19,915 nucleotides of DNA. It comes from UBA12068 sp964452415. GTDB lineage: Bacteria > Patescibacteriota > Minisyncoccia > Moranbacterales > GWC2-37-73. The DNA is taken from NCBI GenBank assembly GCA_964452415.1, contig CAYVME010000019.1, positions 1-19,915 on the forward strand. The letters run 5' to 3'. Shown here piece by piece: positions 7,890 through 15,587 of this stretch; the first letter of the stretch is position 1; each line of letters begins with the position of its first letter. A program made the translations under genes and the position numbers. The notes beneath the pieces are model-generated. The model searched no databases and was not told the DNA's origin. It was given only the letters and a program-made list of their open reading frames with translations.

Positions 7890-7932
7890 ATTTTTATTTT
7901 TAGCAAAGTAAATTAAATTAGGATTATCAATC

Positions 7933-8856
7933 TTATTTTAAATATATCCAAACAGCACCAATGGCTATAATGAAAATTGCCCCAACTTTTTGAGCCCAAT
8001 CCCAAAAGGAAAGTTTTTCCTGAAAAACTCCATGATATTTTTTAGACAAAATCCAAGCCAAGATCAAAACAAAAACATATTGCAACGAAACGAGTGAATT
8101 AATGAGTGTTACGCTTCCCAGTGTGATGGCAAAATTAAAAAGAAAGGTACTGACTCCACCCATTATTTTATTGGCAATAAATAGATATCCTGTCGTATAG
8201 GTATGCTTTTTGTTTTTTCTGGCTGAATGGAAACTTGCTAAAATATCCCTTCTCCAAACTGGCACTGCCAAAAGTAGCAAGGCACCTATTGAACTCCCAA
8301 CCCTGGTCCATATGTACCAGGTTGCAAAATTTTCATCCAAAGAAATTTCCTTAAAAATAAGATAGGTCACCGCCAAAAAAATTCCCGCGCCAATAGCCCA
8401 ATAAAATCCAGCAAAAAACTTTTTCTTTCCGAGCTTAAGTGGCAGGTCAAAAGAAATTAGAAGTCCCCCAAATATGAGCATGGCAATTCCAAAAATTTGA
8501 CCACCATTAAATCTTTCTGCCTGCCAAAAAAATGCAATAAGAAATGTCACAATCGGAATAACTGCCCCAACCACAGGCACAACCCTTGAAGCTTCCGCTT
8601 TTTCGATCGCAAAATATAGCATCGTAATTCCCGCCAAAAAAAGAACCCCAGCAAAAAAACAAAACATGAGTGTTCCAAGAACTGGCAAAGAAAGACCCAA
8701 CGGAGCAAACATAAAAGAAGTTAGCCCAAAAATTCCAATATAAAAAGCATACACGGGAGCAGATGAAAATCTCTTCGATCCTAACAAGAATTTGTCCAGA
8801 ATGTTGGCACCTGCACCAAACAAATATGCAAAAATTGTAACAATAATCCAAGCCAT
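7933..8856 (-). CDS. EamA/DMT-family transporter
   Basis: 307 residues, almost entirely hydrophobic, with about ten TM segments in two similar halves. The first begins AWIIVTIFAYLFGAGANILDKFLLG and the second WAIGAGIFLAVTYLIFKE, and the last segment is GAIFIIAIGAVWIYLK. This is the pattern of the drug/metabolite (EamA) transporter superfamily. EAS-RVVPVVGAVIPIV in the first half is a typical EamA segment. Substrate is unknown; members move amino acids, sugars or lipid-linked aminoarabinose. It is the first gene of the minus-strand cluster that runs on to the glycoside hydrolase-like and L,D-transpeptidase genes. A TATAAT box lies just upstream, and the preceding gene is closed by a terminator. 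Confidence 0.85.
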   Translation of the reverse strand: MAWIIVTIFAYLFGAGANILDKFLLGSKRFSSAPVYAFYIGIFGLTSFMFAPLGLSLPVLGTLMFCFFAGVLFLAGITMLYFAIEKAEASRVVPVVGAVIPIVTFLIAFFWQAERFNGGQIFGIAMLIFGGLLISFDLPLKLGKKKFFAGFYWAIGAGIFLAVTYLIFKEISLDENFATWYIWTRVGSSIGALLLLAVPVWRRDILASFHSARKNKKHTYTTGYLFIANKIMGGVSTFLFNFAITLGSVTLINSLVSLQYVFVLILAWILSKKYHGVFQEKLSFWDWAQKVGAIFIIAIGAVWIYLK

Positions 8857-8878
8857 TTATTTTTTGTTTTATGCCCTA

Positions 8879-8884
8879 ATTATA
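8879..8884 (-). promoter_or_regulatory. Putative -10 box for the EamA-to-HAD operon
   Basis: Read on the minus strand, a perfect TATAAT lies 22 bases before the EamA ATG. The -35 region overlaps the neighbouring terminator and is T-rich without a clear TTGACA. The short leader fits the general lack of Shine-Dalgarno sequences here. Confidence 0.45.
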
Positions 8885-8902
8885 CAACAATTTTTACAAT
8901 AA

Positions 8903-8934
8903 AAAAAGCATCTCAAACAATTGAGATGCTTTTT
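8903..8934 (-). terminator. Bidirectional-looking Rho-independent terminator
   Basis: A perfect 14-bp stem (8903-8916 and 8921-8934) with a 4-base loop ACAA and A/T-runs at both ends. It lies 12 bases beyond the stop of the muramidase-like gene at 8947, separating it from the EamA operon. Confidence 0.9.
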
Positions 8935-8946
8935 ACTTTTTGAGTC

Positions 8947-9642
8947 TTATCCGACAATTTTATTGAAGTATAGTGCAACAGTTGAAACCCAACTTGGTGC
9001 TCCTGGATCTCCCTTGCAACTCGTCCCGCATTTCCAAGTGTCCACCATTCGCGCAGGCGTGTTTCTGTTCTTATTAACCAAAACCTCTATACGATCACCA
9101 ACAACCTTGATTGCTTCTTCAGCACTAGCAAAACAAGCATATCCCATCCCAGTTCCTCTTTGCCCAGCGCCTTTATATCCCCAATAGTTGTAACAAGTTT
9201 TTCCATCCTTGAGTGGCGATGCGAGTCCGAAGCTGCTTTCCTTTTTAGCAATCCCAACCAAGAAGGCTGCGACTTTTTCATCTCGCTTGGAAATAAAAGG
9301 TACCATTTCTTTTATTGGAGCTTCACCGACAATTTCATATAGAATCTCCTCCAGGGCGATAACCTCCACATCCTTCAAGCCATTGTCCATTATTTGCTCA
9401 GCAAAAGTTGCATCGCCTGATTTGGCTTTGATCAGAAAGTCTTTCTGCTCAAAAAGTGGAGATTTTATTGAACCCGTAGCAACAGTTTTTTTTACTGAAG
9501 CATCCGCATAAAAAAATGGAGATGTATTCCAAATTCTTAAAGATGTTCCGATCACCAACAATGTGACTGCAAAAAACAACATTTTGTTATTTCTAATTGC
9601 AAATCTGAAACTTTTTCCCCTAAAAAACAAGGGTTTACGCAT
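8947..9642 (-). CDS. Membrane-anchored muramidase/transglycosylase-like protein, paralog 1
   Basis: 231 residues with a basic N-terminus, a TM anchor at about 21-38 and an extracytoplasmic C-terminal domain of about 120 residues. That domain contains VAAFLVGIAKKESSFG, where Glu135 sits as in the catalytic ES motif of lysozyme-like and SLT/glucosaminidase folds, then CYNYWGYKG and four cysteines (150, 170, 205, 209) that could form two disulfides. Peptidoglycan cleavage is inferred from these motifs and the membrane anchor. The protein at 9879-10907 shares this domain almost block for block. The gene has its own promoter-like site and terminator. Confidence 0.75.
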   Translation of the reverse strand: MRKPLFFRGKSFRFAIRNNKMLFFAVTLLVIGTSLRIWNTSPFFYADASVKKTVATGSIKSPLFEQKDFLIKAKSGDATFAEQIMDNGLKDVEVIALEEILYEIVGEAPIKEMVPFISKRDEKVAAFLVGIAKKESSFGLASPLKDGKTCYNYWGYKGAGQRGTGMGYACFASAEEAIKVVGDRIEVLVNKNRNTPARMVDTWKCGTSCKGDPGAPSWVSTVALYFNKIVG

Positions 9643-9701
9643 AATTTATTCTTAACAATTTAATGGTCCCTATCCCTAGATCCCCCTGGGACGCAGATCC
9701 A

Positions 9702-9730
9702 ATAGTATCAAAAATAAAGGATTCGGTCAA
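9702..9730 (-). promoter_or_regulatory. Sigma70-type promoter for the 8947-9642 gene
   Basis: On the minus strand, TTGACC (9725-9730) and TACTAT (9702-9707) are separated by exactly 17 bases. The predicted leader is about 50 bases. Hexamer matches are 5/6 and 4/6. Confidence 0.55.
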
Positions 9731-9805
9731 ACATGTTATCCACACTTTTCAAAAAGTAGCCATCAAAAAAATGCCTTACTAGAGCCTTTATTTCAAATTA
9801 ACAAC

Positions 9806-9835
9806 AAAAAAAGCCCGTCTTTTGGGGCTTTTTTT
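9806..9835 (-). terminator. Rho-independent terminator after the 9879-10907 gene
   Basis: Stem of A-run plus GCCC paired with GGGC plus T-run around GTCTTTTG, so it could work on both strands. It lies 44 bases beyond the stop of the second muramidase-like gene and closes the permease-lgt-muramidase group. Confidence 0.82.
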
Positions 9836-9878
9836 GATTGAAATTTGCAAAAAGCGCTTTATTATTGTATATTATGCA

Positions 9879-10907
9879 CTATTTTTCCTCCACCAATTCA
9901 TCAAAATACATCGTCACATCAGAAATCCATTTGTTTGCAGCAGTTTGTCCTCCCGTAACTGCACAATTTGAACCACATTTCCAAACAACCATTTCCTCCG
10001 GCGTGTCTCTTCCATAATCCTCAACCAGTGCCTCAATTCGCTTGGCCACAGTTGCAACAGCATCCTCAGGGCTGTCAAAACAAGTATGTCCACCTGTCCC
10101 CATCAGTTCCCTTTTTCCCCGATATCCCCAATAATTGTAACAATCCTTGCCATCAAGAACTGGGACTCTCTTGCCCCAGGCGCTCTCCTTTTTTCCAATA
10201 GCCACGATAAAGGCCGCTACTGTTCTGTCTTGCTCAGCAATGCTGGATGCCATTTTTTCCATGGGATATCCCTTAACCATTTTCTTGATCTCGGATTCAA
10301 GTGCTTGTTTGCTTTTTATTTGTTCAATTTCCATGACCTGCCTAGCAAAAGATTCCGCATCATCCGCAGTGCTGGAAACCCCAAGAACTTCACCTCTGCT
10401 TTCAACGATTTGCTGCTCGGCATTGTCCGAGCTTTTTATTTGCTTGGCCTCAGCTCCCTGACCCAAATACCGGTACACAAATGTCATCATAACCATCCCA
10501 AACAAAATTGAACCAACAATGGAAGCATTCCAGAGTCTGACCGTAGTAAACTGACCGAGAAAACTTCTTGAAGCCTCAAAAACTTCTTCATTCATCAATT
10601 CGTATCGTTCTTGAAGCTTTCTTGCAAGCAAGCTAGCCCGACTCGGGTTATATCTCACAAAATCACTGACAATCCTTGAACTCAAAGAATCCCATTTTCT
10701 AATATTTCTATCTATCTTAATTCCGGCTCTTATCTTTTTTTGCTCGCGTGGGGTTATGTACAATTTTGAATCTTCCGTAAAAAAAGAAGTTGTCTTTTTA
10801 CCACGAGAAAAAAGGACTGTTTTATTTTTTTCGTCGCAACAAAAACCAACAACCCTGCGTTGTTTCATTGACCGGATATTATCTAGAAATTTTTTTTGTT
10901 TTTTCAT
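9879..10907 (-). CDS. Membrane-anchored muramidase/transglycosylase-like protein, paralog 2
   Basis: 342 residues. The N-terminal 125 residues are cytoplasmic-looking and strongly basic. A TM helix follows at about 128-147, then a linker and the same C-terminal domain as the 8947-9642 protein: TVAAFIVAIGKKESAWG with putative catalytic Glu241, CYNYWGYRG, and cysteines 256, 276, 311 and 315 in equivalent positions. The extra cytoplasmic part has no homologous region in paralog 1, so this copy may receive or send an intracellular cue (inference). It begins 28 bases after lgt on the same strand and is probably cotranscribed with lgt and the permease. Family assignment rests on the KKES and YNYWGY motifs. 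Confidence 0.75.
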   Translation of the reverse strand: MKKQKKFLDNIRSMKQRRVVGFCCDEKNKTVLFSRGKKTTSFFTEDSKLYITPREQKKIRAGIKIDRNIRKWDSLSSRIVSDFVRYNPSRASLLARKLQERYELMNEEVFEASRSFLGQFTTVRLWNASIVGSILFGMVMMTFVYRYLGQGAEAKQIKSSDNAEQQIVESRGEVLGVSSTADDAESFARQVMEIEQIKSKQALESEIKKMVKGYPMEKMASSIAEQDRTVAAFIVAIGKKESAWGKRVPVLDGKDCYNYWGYRGKRELMGTGGHTCFDSPEDAVATVAKRIEALVEDYGRDTPEEMVVWKCGSNCAVTGGQTAANKWISDVTMYFDELVEEK

Positions 10908-10935
10908 TTATCTTGAATGCATCTTACCTCAAAGA

Positions 10936-11835
10936 TTATAGCATCTTTTTCCTTTTTTCAAAACCGCCAAACAAAATAACCACTCCACCAAAAATCATCA
11001 CTAACGACAAAAGCTGTCCGAGCGTGAAATGATCGAGCAATATTCCAATTTGAGGGTCTGGTTGCCTGAACTGCTCGGCAAAAATTCGCAGTGCTCCATA
11101 ACCAATCAAATATATTGAAAACAAAAATCCTTTTGGCATTTTTTTTGACCAACTGGCAGATTGAAAAATCCAAAGTATTACAAAGAGAAACAATCCCTCC
11201 AAAAAAGCTTCGTACAGTTGCGAAGGATGACGCAAATTATTTCTATCTGAGCGAAAATACATCCCCCAAGAAGAATTTGTGATGCGTCCGTACAATTCTC
11301 CATTGAAAAAGTTCCCGAGCCGGCCAAAAAAATATCCCAAAGCCACAGCGGGCACGACAAAATCAGCCCAAGTCAAAAAGTTTATCTTTTTTCTTTTCAA
11401 AAATATCCAACTGCCAAGCAAAACCCCCAACAAGGCTCCATGATAGCTCATGCCAAAAATTCCAACGAATTCACCGCTGGAATCATAAGGAGAAATGATC
11501 GCCAAAGGACTGATCAGGAAATATTGAAAATCATAAAAAATAACATAACCAATTCTACCGCCAATGAGCGCGCTAAAAAAAGAAATCAACAGGTAGTCCA
11601 GGACTAACCCACAGTCATCAGTCATCGGCAATCTGTCATCCCCATTTTTGATTGCTGATGACTGATGACTGATGACTTTTGGGTTTTCACCATTTTTAAT
11701 CCTATAAAGCAAGACCAGATAGACAATGAAAAATCCAATTATATACATAACACCGTACCACCTCACAGAAAAAGACCCGATTGAAAAAGCAATCGGGTCG
11801 ATGTTTAATGGAAGATTTTGATAAAAGTCATGCAT
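10936..11835 (-). CDS. lgt: Phosphatidylglycerol-prolipoprotein diacylglyceryl transferase
   Basis: Lgt moves diacylglycerol from phosphatidylglycerol to the lipobox cysteine of prolipoproteins, the first step of lipoprotein maturation. The 299-residue membrane protein shows RWYGVMYIIGF in TM1, IGGRIGYV, YHGALLG with His132, the Lgt signature GRLGNFFNGELYGR (171-184), HPSQLYEA and RIFAEQFR, in the expected order. Between TM1 and TM2, residues about 55-75 form an unusual polar insertion (ISHQSSAIKNGDDRLPMTD) encoded by a 60-bp palindromic DNA element. E. coli Lgt has only a short loop there. The stop lies 28 bases before the muramidase-like gene and the start is 3 bases after the permease stop. 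Confidence 0.95.
   Translation of the reverse strand: MHDFYQNLPLNIDPIAFSIGSFSVRWYGVMYIIGFFIVYLVLLYRIKNGENPKVISHQSSAIKNGDDRLPMTDDCGLVLDYLLISFFSALIGGRIGYVIFYDFQYFLISPLAIISPYDSSGEFVGIFGMSYHGALLGVLLGSWIFLKRKKINFLTWADFVVPAVALGYFFGRLGNFFNGELYGRITNSSWGMYFRSDRNNLRHPSQLYEAFLEGLFLFVILWIFQSASWSKKMPKGFLFSIYLIGYGALRIFAEQFRQPDPQIGILLDHFTLGQLLSLVMIFGGVVILFGGFEKRKKML
11612..11671. repeat. 60-bp palindromic element inserted in frame in lgt
   Basis: Arms 11612-11633 and 11650-11671 are inverted copies with 21 of 22 matches around a 16-base spacer. Within the arms GATGACT/AGTCATC units repeat in tandem. The element keeps the lgt frame open and adds about 20 residues to a cytoplasm-side or loop segment between TM1 and TM2. 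It recalls, by form only, the in-gene palindromic elements of Rickettsia. Confidence 0.8.
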
Positions 11836-11838
11836 GAC

Positions 11839-12900
11839 CTACTTATTATATCCCTTGAGCTGCTTTTTAAATTCAGCAGCATAAATATTCCAAAGAGTCA
11901 GAAAGAGCGCCACCACAATCGGTCCAATAATAAATCCAAGAAAACCAAGCAAGCTTATTCCTCCAAGCGTTGCAAAAAAGACAACTAGTGGATGCATTTG
12001 AGTATCCTTTCCAACAAGTTCTGGTCTCAGAAAATTATCAATAATAGAAATAATTCCAAAACCAACAGCCAAAATCACAATTCCTTGCCAAATGTTTCCA
12101 GTTAAAAGCATTATCACTCCGGCAGGAAACCACACCAAACTAGTTCCGAACATTGGTATCAGAGAAAGAAAGACCATCACAATCCCCCAGGTGATCGCAG
12201 AAGGCACTCCCACCAGCGCAAAAGTTATTCCTCCAATGCTTCCTTGAACTATTCCTACAATGAGCGTTCCCTTCATCGTTGCTCTGCTTATAGAAATAAA
12301 CTTTTCAACTAGAAGTTTTTCATGCGAGTCGCGCATTGGGCTTATATACATTATTTTCTTGACCAACTCCTTCCCTTCTACTAGAAAATAATACAGTGTG
12401 AAAAACATCACTATCGCCAAAAACAAAAAGTGTGCCACTCCCTGATAAGTTTTCTGCAAAAGACCTATAGCGCCTTGACCCATCTGTTTGATAGCATTAC
12501 CGATAGATTCTTTGCTAATCAGACTCTCGAAACCCAAGGAACTTATAAATTTATTTTCATTGACGCTTGTTATCACTGGATTAATATATTCAACATATAC
12601 ATTTTCAGACCCAGTCGAACTCTGGTACAGACTCGTTGCTTCTTTAGCTATCAAGCCAGCAATTCCAAGAAAAATACCCATGAAAATTAACATGCCCAGA
12701 AATGAAGTCAGCAGAGCACTGACCTTATTTCTACCCCCAGTTATTTTGACAAAAAATTCATACGGCCCATGAAAAACGACAGCCAAGACAGCTGCCAACA
12801 ATATAGCCATCATGAAAGGCTGAAAGATAAAAAATGTCAAAACACTGACCAATGTCAAAATAATAAAGAAGAAATAGACATTGAAATTTTTTAATTCCAT
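11839..12900 (-). CDS. AI-2E family (PerM-like) membrane permease
   Basis: 353 residues with the AI-2E family layout: N-terminal TM pairs (about 8-45 and 60-85), a hydrophilic segment of about 75 residues, then a C-terminal block of TM helices. Family landmarks are FFTLYYFLVEGKELV, GTLIVGIVQGSIGGITFALVGVP, LSLIPMFGTSLVWFPAG, and IIDNFLRPELVGKDTQMHPLVVFFATLGG near the end. Transport substrate is unknown; family members have been linked to autoinducer-2 or ion/antiport functions. The stop is 3 bases before the lgt start, so the two genes are surely cotranscribed. It diverges from the deacetylase gene, and the start codons leave a short shared promoter region. Confidence 0.9.
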   Translation of the reverse strand: MELKNFNVYFFFIILTLVSVLTFFIFQPFMMAILLAAVLAVVFHGPYEFFVKITGGRNKVSALLTSFLGMLIFMGIFLGIAGLIAKEATSLYQSSTGSENVYVEYINPVITSVNENKFISSLGFESLISKESIGNAIKQMGQGAIGLLQKTYQGVAHFLFLAIVMFFTLYYFLVEGKELVKKIMYISPMRDSHEKLLVEKFISISRATMKGTLIVGIVQGSIGGITFALVGVPSAITWGIVMVFLSLIPMFGTSLVWFPAGVIMLLTGNIWQGIVILAVGFGIISIIDNFLRPELVGKDTQMHPLVVFFATLGGISLLGFLGFIIGPIVVALFLTLWNIYAAEFKKQLKGYNK

Positions 12901-12919
12901 AAGATTGAATATTATTTAC

Positions 12920-12925
12920 TATAAT
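12920..12925 (+). promoter_or_regulatory. Putative -10 box for the YdjC-like gene
   Basis: A perfect TATAAT on the plus strand overlaps the first possible ATG (12924) of the deacetylase frame. If it is a real -10 box, the transcript starts near 12932 and the ATG at 12987 must be the start. No convincing -35 is visible. Confidence 0.35.
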
Positions 12926-12986
12926 GAATTACTTTGCTAGAATTGTATCATGTAATAAAAATGCAGTAAACAATTGCCAAAACAAT

Positions 12987-13694
12987 ATGATTGAATTTCA
13001 AGAATCTCATCGCCAACGACTCATTGTGACCGCAGATGATTTCGGCATGAGCCAACGAGCAAACCAAAATATTCTCTATCTCATATCTCTGGGAAAAATA
13101 AACCGCGTCGGTGTGATGGCCAATGGAAAAATCACAAAAGCCGAGATTGATGACCTGGTCAGAAGCGGAGTCAAATTGGACATCCATCTGGACATCTTGC
13201 ATGAACTTGGAGACCAGCGCAAGCAAAGAAAGAGCGTTTTCTTCAGAACATTTGATTTTATTGGAAAAATAATAACCCGAAAAATATCATCGAGGAAGGT
13301 CCGAAAAGATTGGGAGGGTCAAATCAACAAATTCAAAGAAATTTTCGGCAAAAATCCAGACGGTATCAACTCTCATGAGCATGTGCATTTTTTTCCACCT
13401 TTTTTCAAAATTGCCATGGAATTAAAAGACGAACACTCCATCCCCTATGTGCGATTTGGAGACAGTTTTGTCACGCGTCACAGCAACTTCATTTCACACA
13501 TCTTGCATTATCTAAGAAAAATAAACATGCACTCATGCCAAGAGCATGGGTGTGTTTCATCAGGATCATTGGTGAGTCTCGATTGGATAAAAGACATTGA
13601 TGATTTCCTGAACAATCCTCCAGAAGGAACAATTGAAATCATCTGTCATCCCGAAATTGCAGATGACTTCGTCAAAGTGAAAAAATTCTTCTAG
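12987..13694 (+). CDS. YdjC/ChbG-family carbohydrate deacetylase
   Basis: The core is a metal-dependent deacetylase of the YdjC/ChbG family, which removes acetyl groups from N-acetylated sugars. It has LIVTADDFGMSQRANQ with the metal-binding DD pair, a long TIM-like domain with VKLDIHLDILHELG, then GINSHEHVHFFPP with the histidine metal ligands, and late IICHPE. From ATG 12987 it has 235 residues. The frame extends to an ATG at 12924 (256 residues), but the extra 21 residues (MNYFARIVSCNKNAV...) do not look like the family and overlap a TATAAT box. I chose 12987. Neither start has a Shine-Dalgarno. The stop overlaps that of the convergent DedA gene through a shared CTAG. Confidence 0.85.
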   Translation: MIEFQESHRQRLIVTADDFGMSQRANQNILYLISLGKINRVGVMANGKITKAEIDDLVRSGVKLDIHLDILHELGDQRKQRKSVFFRTFDFIGKIITRKISSRKVRKDWEGQINKFKEIFGKNPDGINSHEHVHFFPPFFKIAMELKDEHSIPYVRFGDSFVTRHSNFISHILHYLRKINMHSCQEHGCVSSGSLVSLDWIKDIDDFLNNPPEGTIEIICHPEIADDFVKVKKFF

Positions 13695-14302
13695 GATTTT
13701 TTAGAAAAAATCCTGAGCAAAAAACCAACGATAACAACTGAAGAAAAAAGCAAAATATTTTTAATGATTTCAACCTCAACAATGGCTGGTCCTATTTTTC
13801 GATGAACAAAGTAGCCTAGCAAAATGAAAATGGTTCCGTGCACAATTGTTGAGGCACTATTATAAATGAAGAATTTCTTCCATCTGACTCCAAGCGTACC
13901 TGCAATCACTGGACCAAAAAATCTCACGCCTGCAACAAGTCGCAAGAAAAAAAGAGATTTTCCAATGTTGTCAGCCACCAAATTTTCATATTTGATCAAT
14001 TTATTTGCTCGCATTTTCTTATTGAAACGCTCAACATATTTATTACCAAAAAAACTCAACCGATACAAAACATTATCCCCAATAACAGTTCCAACAATGC
14101 TTACCATTATGGTTGTCGGCAAATCAAAACCAGCAATTTTGGTTGCAAATCCAATAAGCATAAGGGCAACTGCCTCAGGTAAGGGAAAAATATAACTAGT
14201 TATAACTGAAAGCAAGAAAATTCCAAAATAGGAACTTCCCTTGATTGAATTCAAGATGTAACCAATTTCATTAAAATGATTTTGGAAATTTGGATCAAAC
14301 AT
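13691..14302 (-). CDS. DedA-family membrane protein
   Basis: 203 residues with DedA (VTT/SNARE-associated) features: SSYFGIFLLSVITSYIFPLPEAVALMLIGF, then VGTVIGDNVLYRLSFFGNKY and FFLRLVAGVRFFGPVIAGTLGVRWKKFFIYN, followed by two C-terminal TM helices. In other bacteria members flip undecaprenyl phosphate or phospholipids across the membrane. The catalytic-type acidic and arginine positions (PLPE, D-LYR, R-VAG-RFFGP) are present. It is convergent with the deacetylase gene, and their stop codons overlap in CTAG at 13691-13694. Little separates it from upstream repeats, and its promoter is not obvious. Confidence 0.88.
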   Translation of the reverse strand: MFDPNFQNHFNEIGYILNSIKGSSYFGIFLLSVITSYIFPLPEAVALMLIGFATKIAGFDLPTTIMVSIVGTVIGDNVLYRLSFFGNKYVERFNKKMRANKLIKYENLVADNIGKSLFFLRLVAGVRFFGPVIAGTLGVRWKKFFIYNSASTIVHGTIFILLGYFVHRKIGPAIVEVEIIKNILLFSSVVIVGFLLRIFSKKS

Positions 14303-14398
14303 AATGCTTTAAAAAAAGTTTTTACTTTACTTGTTTTCTTTTGAGGCCATCCACAGCGACAGCGAGGACGAGCGAGCAGTCATAAGCAAGCTTGTTTT

Positions 14399-14447
14399 TG
14401 TCGCTCGTTCGGAAATGAAATTGCTATTTCATCTCTCTCACTTTGCT
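14399..14447 (-). repeat. Dispersed 49-bp repeat, copy 2
   Basis: Reverse-complement partner of 1591-1639 with 43 of 49 matches. The differences fall mainly in the flanks; the AATAGCAATTTCATTT core is identical. It lies in the 209-base gap between the pilin-like and DedA genes, which also holds CGAGCGAGC- and GCGACAGCG-rich sequence but no recognisable gene. Confidence 0.7.
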
Positions 14448-14485
14448 AAAAAATAGTTCCCGACTGCGAAGCGTGCCAAGAAAGA

Positions 14486-14521
14486 GAACAAGTAAGGTAA
14501 CAATATTCAACTTACTTGCTC
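14486..14521 (-). terminator. Hairpin at the end of the pilin-like gene, possible terminator
   Basis: An 11-bp stem (one G-T pair) whose 5' arm includes the stop codon of the pilin-like gene (14511-14521 paired with 14486-14496). On the minus strand it is followed by TCTTTCTT, a weak U-rich tract. Confidence 0.5.
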
Positions 14522-14982
14522 AAACTTATAACTGCATTATTTTCAGCAAGTGGCGCTGTCACATTGATTCTACCATTGGAAAGTTTTGAAATTTGATATC
14601 CGGCACCATTCAAAGACTTCTCCTTTGGATCCATTGGGACTTCGGAAAGCAGTTTCTTTTCAATTTCCACCACTGCGGAGAGATCCACCAAGCCATCGCA
14701 AGAAGAAGCTCCGGTCTGACAAATCATGGTCGGAACATTAGTGATTGACTGGGGCAACTTGCCTTCGTTATCAACTCCATATTGATACACCGCGTTCAAA
14801 ATATTCACCACATCGCTTCTTCTTTGAGAATTTCTTCTCTCTAGAAGTTTCTTCTCCGGATTGAGCAAAAAAATTCCAATTCCAAGCAAAATAAGCAACA
14901 ACACACCTGCAAAAATTCTCTGCTTAATCGTGCTTTCTTTTATTGCAGTTTTACCTTTTTCTAAATATTTTTCATATTCCAT
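14512..14982 (-). CDS. Pilin/pseudopilin-like membrane protein
   Basis: 156 residues with a basic N-terminus, one TM helix (about 23-41), then ERRNSQRRSDVVNILNAVYQYGVDNEGKLPQSI, which resembles the alpha-1 extension and start of the globular head of type IV pilin-like proteins in Patescibacteria. The C-terminal part has a Cys pair (ICQTGASSC), VPMDPKEK, and GYQISKLSNGRINVTAPLAE, the latter very like these pilins. The prepilin peptidase site (a G/A followed by FTLIE-type residues) is missing, so it may be an anchored pilin relative rather than a processed subunit. No other pilus genes are in the window. The stop lies in a hairpin. Confidence 0.65.
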   Translation of the reverse strand: MEYEKYLEKGKTAIKESTIKQRIFAGVLLLILLGIGIFLLNPEKKLLERRNSQRRSDVVNILNAVYQYGVDNEGKLPQSITNVPTMICQTGASSCDGLVDLSAVVEIEKKLLSEVPMDPKEKSLNGAGYQISKLSNGRINVTAPLAENNAVISLSK

Positions 14983-15141
14983 ATTCTTTTTCTTTATTTA
15001 AAACTATACGCATTGTAGTCCACTTTAAAGCAAAAATCAAATTGAATTAAAATCTTTTTCCTTGCGTATCTACAGGGGTGCTCGATTCAAGGAAGGGTGA
15101 TTCTTTGGCTCAAGCAAGCCTAAGCATTAAAAAACAACGAC

Positions 15142-15570
15142 ATGAAAAAAAATGTACGAAATGCACTCGCCATCTCAGGACTCGCAATCGCAATCGGAGC
15201 CTCTGGCCTCACTTTGAATGCCAATGCCGACATGCAGAAAAATGGTCGAGGCCCAAGATTTGAAAGTCAACAAAATCCTTCAAAAATTTTTCGAGCAAAG
15301 AAAAATGATCCGACCGAAAAAACAAAGTGGCATCGTCGCACAATTCCGGGAATTGTCACTACAATCTCAGCCAACTCATTCACAGTCACCAGTGGCAACA
15401 AATCATTTACAGTCAACATCGCACCTGAAACAAAAATTCTGAATCGGACTTGGAACGAAATTGCTCTTTCTGAAATCGAAGAAGGTCACAAAATTCGCAT
15501 TGCCGGAACAATTTCAGGTTCAACAATCTCAGCCAAAACAATCAGGGACATATCTCTGCCGATTTTATAA
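15142..15570 (+). CDS. Secreted DUF5666-like small protein
   Basis: 142 residues. A clear signal peptide (KKNVRNALAISGLAIAIGASGLTLNANA, cleavage probably after about residue 30) is followed by a basic, low-complexity stretch (31-67) and a beta-rich domain of about 70 residues: GIVTTISANSFTVTSGNKSFTVN, then EEGHKIRIAGTISGSTISAKTIRDI. That domain has the pattern of the OB-like DUF5666 proteins. Molecular function is unknown. It is convergent with the reverse transcriptase gene, and a perfect 40-bp palindrome lies between their stop codons. No Shine-Dalgarno is visible before the ATG. Confidence 0.72.
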   Translation: MKKNVRNALAISGLAIAIGASGLTLNANADMQKNGRGPRFESQQNPSKIFRAKKNDPTEKTKWHRRTIPGIVTTISANSFTVTSGNKSFTVNIAPETKILNRTWNEIALSEIEEGHKIRIAGTISGSTISAKTIRDISLPIL

Positions 15571-15587
15571 GCCAACTGCCTTTAAAT

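Noticed and set aside
8507..8851. 114-codon minus-strand frame overlapping the EamA transporter
   Set aside because: Cys/Phe/Trp-rich out-of-frame shadow of the transporter gene with no homology that I recognise.
9736..9744. TTATCCACA, a perfect DnaA box
   Set aside because: A single box with no cluster, no AT-rich unwinding region of note and no dnaA or dnaN nearby. A lone match is expected by chance in AT-rich DNA.
10086..10511. 141-codon plus-strand frame inside the 9879-10907 gene
   Set aside because: It lies entirely antisense to a gene with clear motifs, is rich in residues typical of shadow frames, and has no ribosome site.
12924..12986. 21-residue N-terminal extension of the YdjC-like protein
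   Set aside because: It does not resemble the family and overlaps a TATAAT box. The ATG at 12987 gives a family-like start.
15078..15263. Short plus-strand frame overlapping the start of the DUF5666-like gene
   Set aside because: It ends inside the signal-peptide gene in another frame and has no family-like sequence. The overlapping frame has a clear signal peptide.
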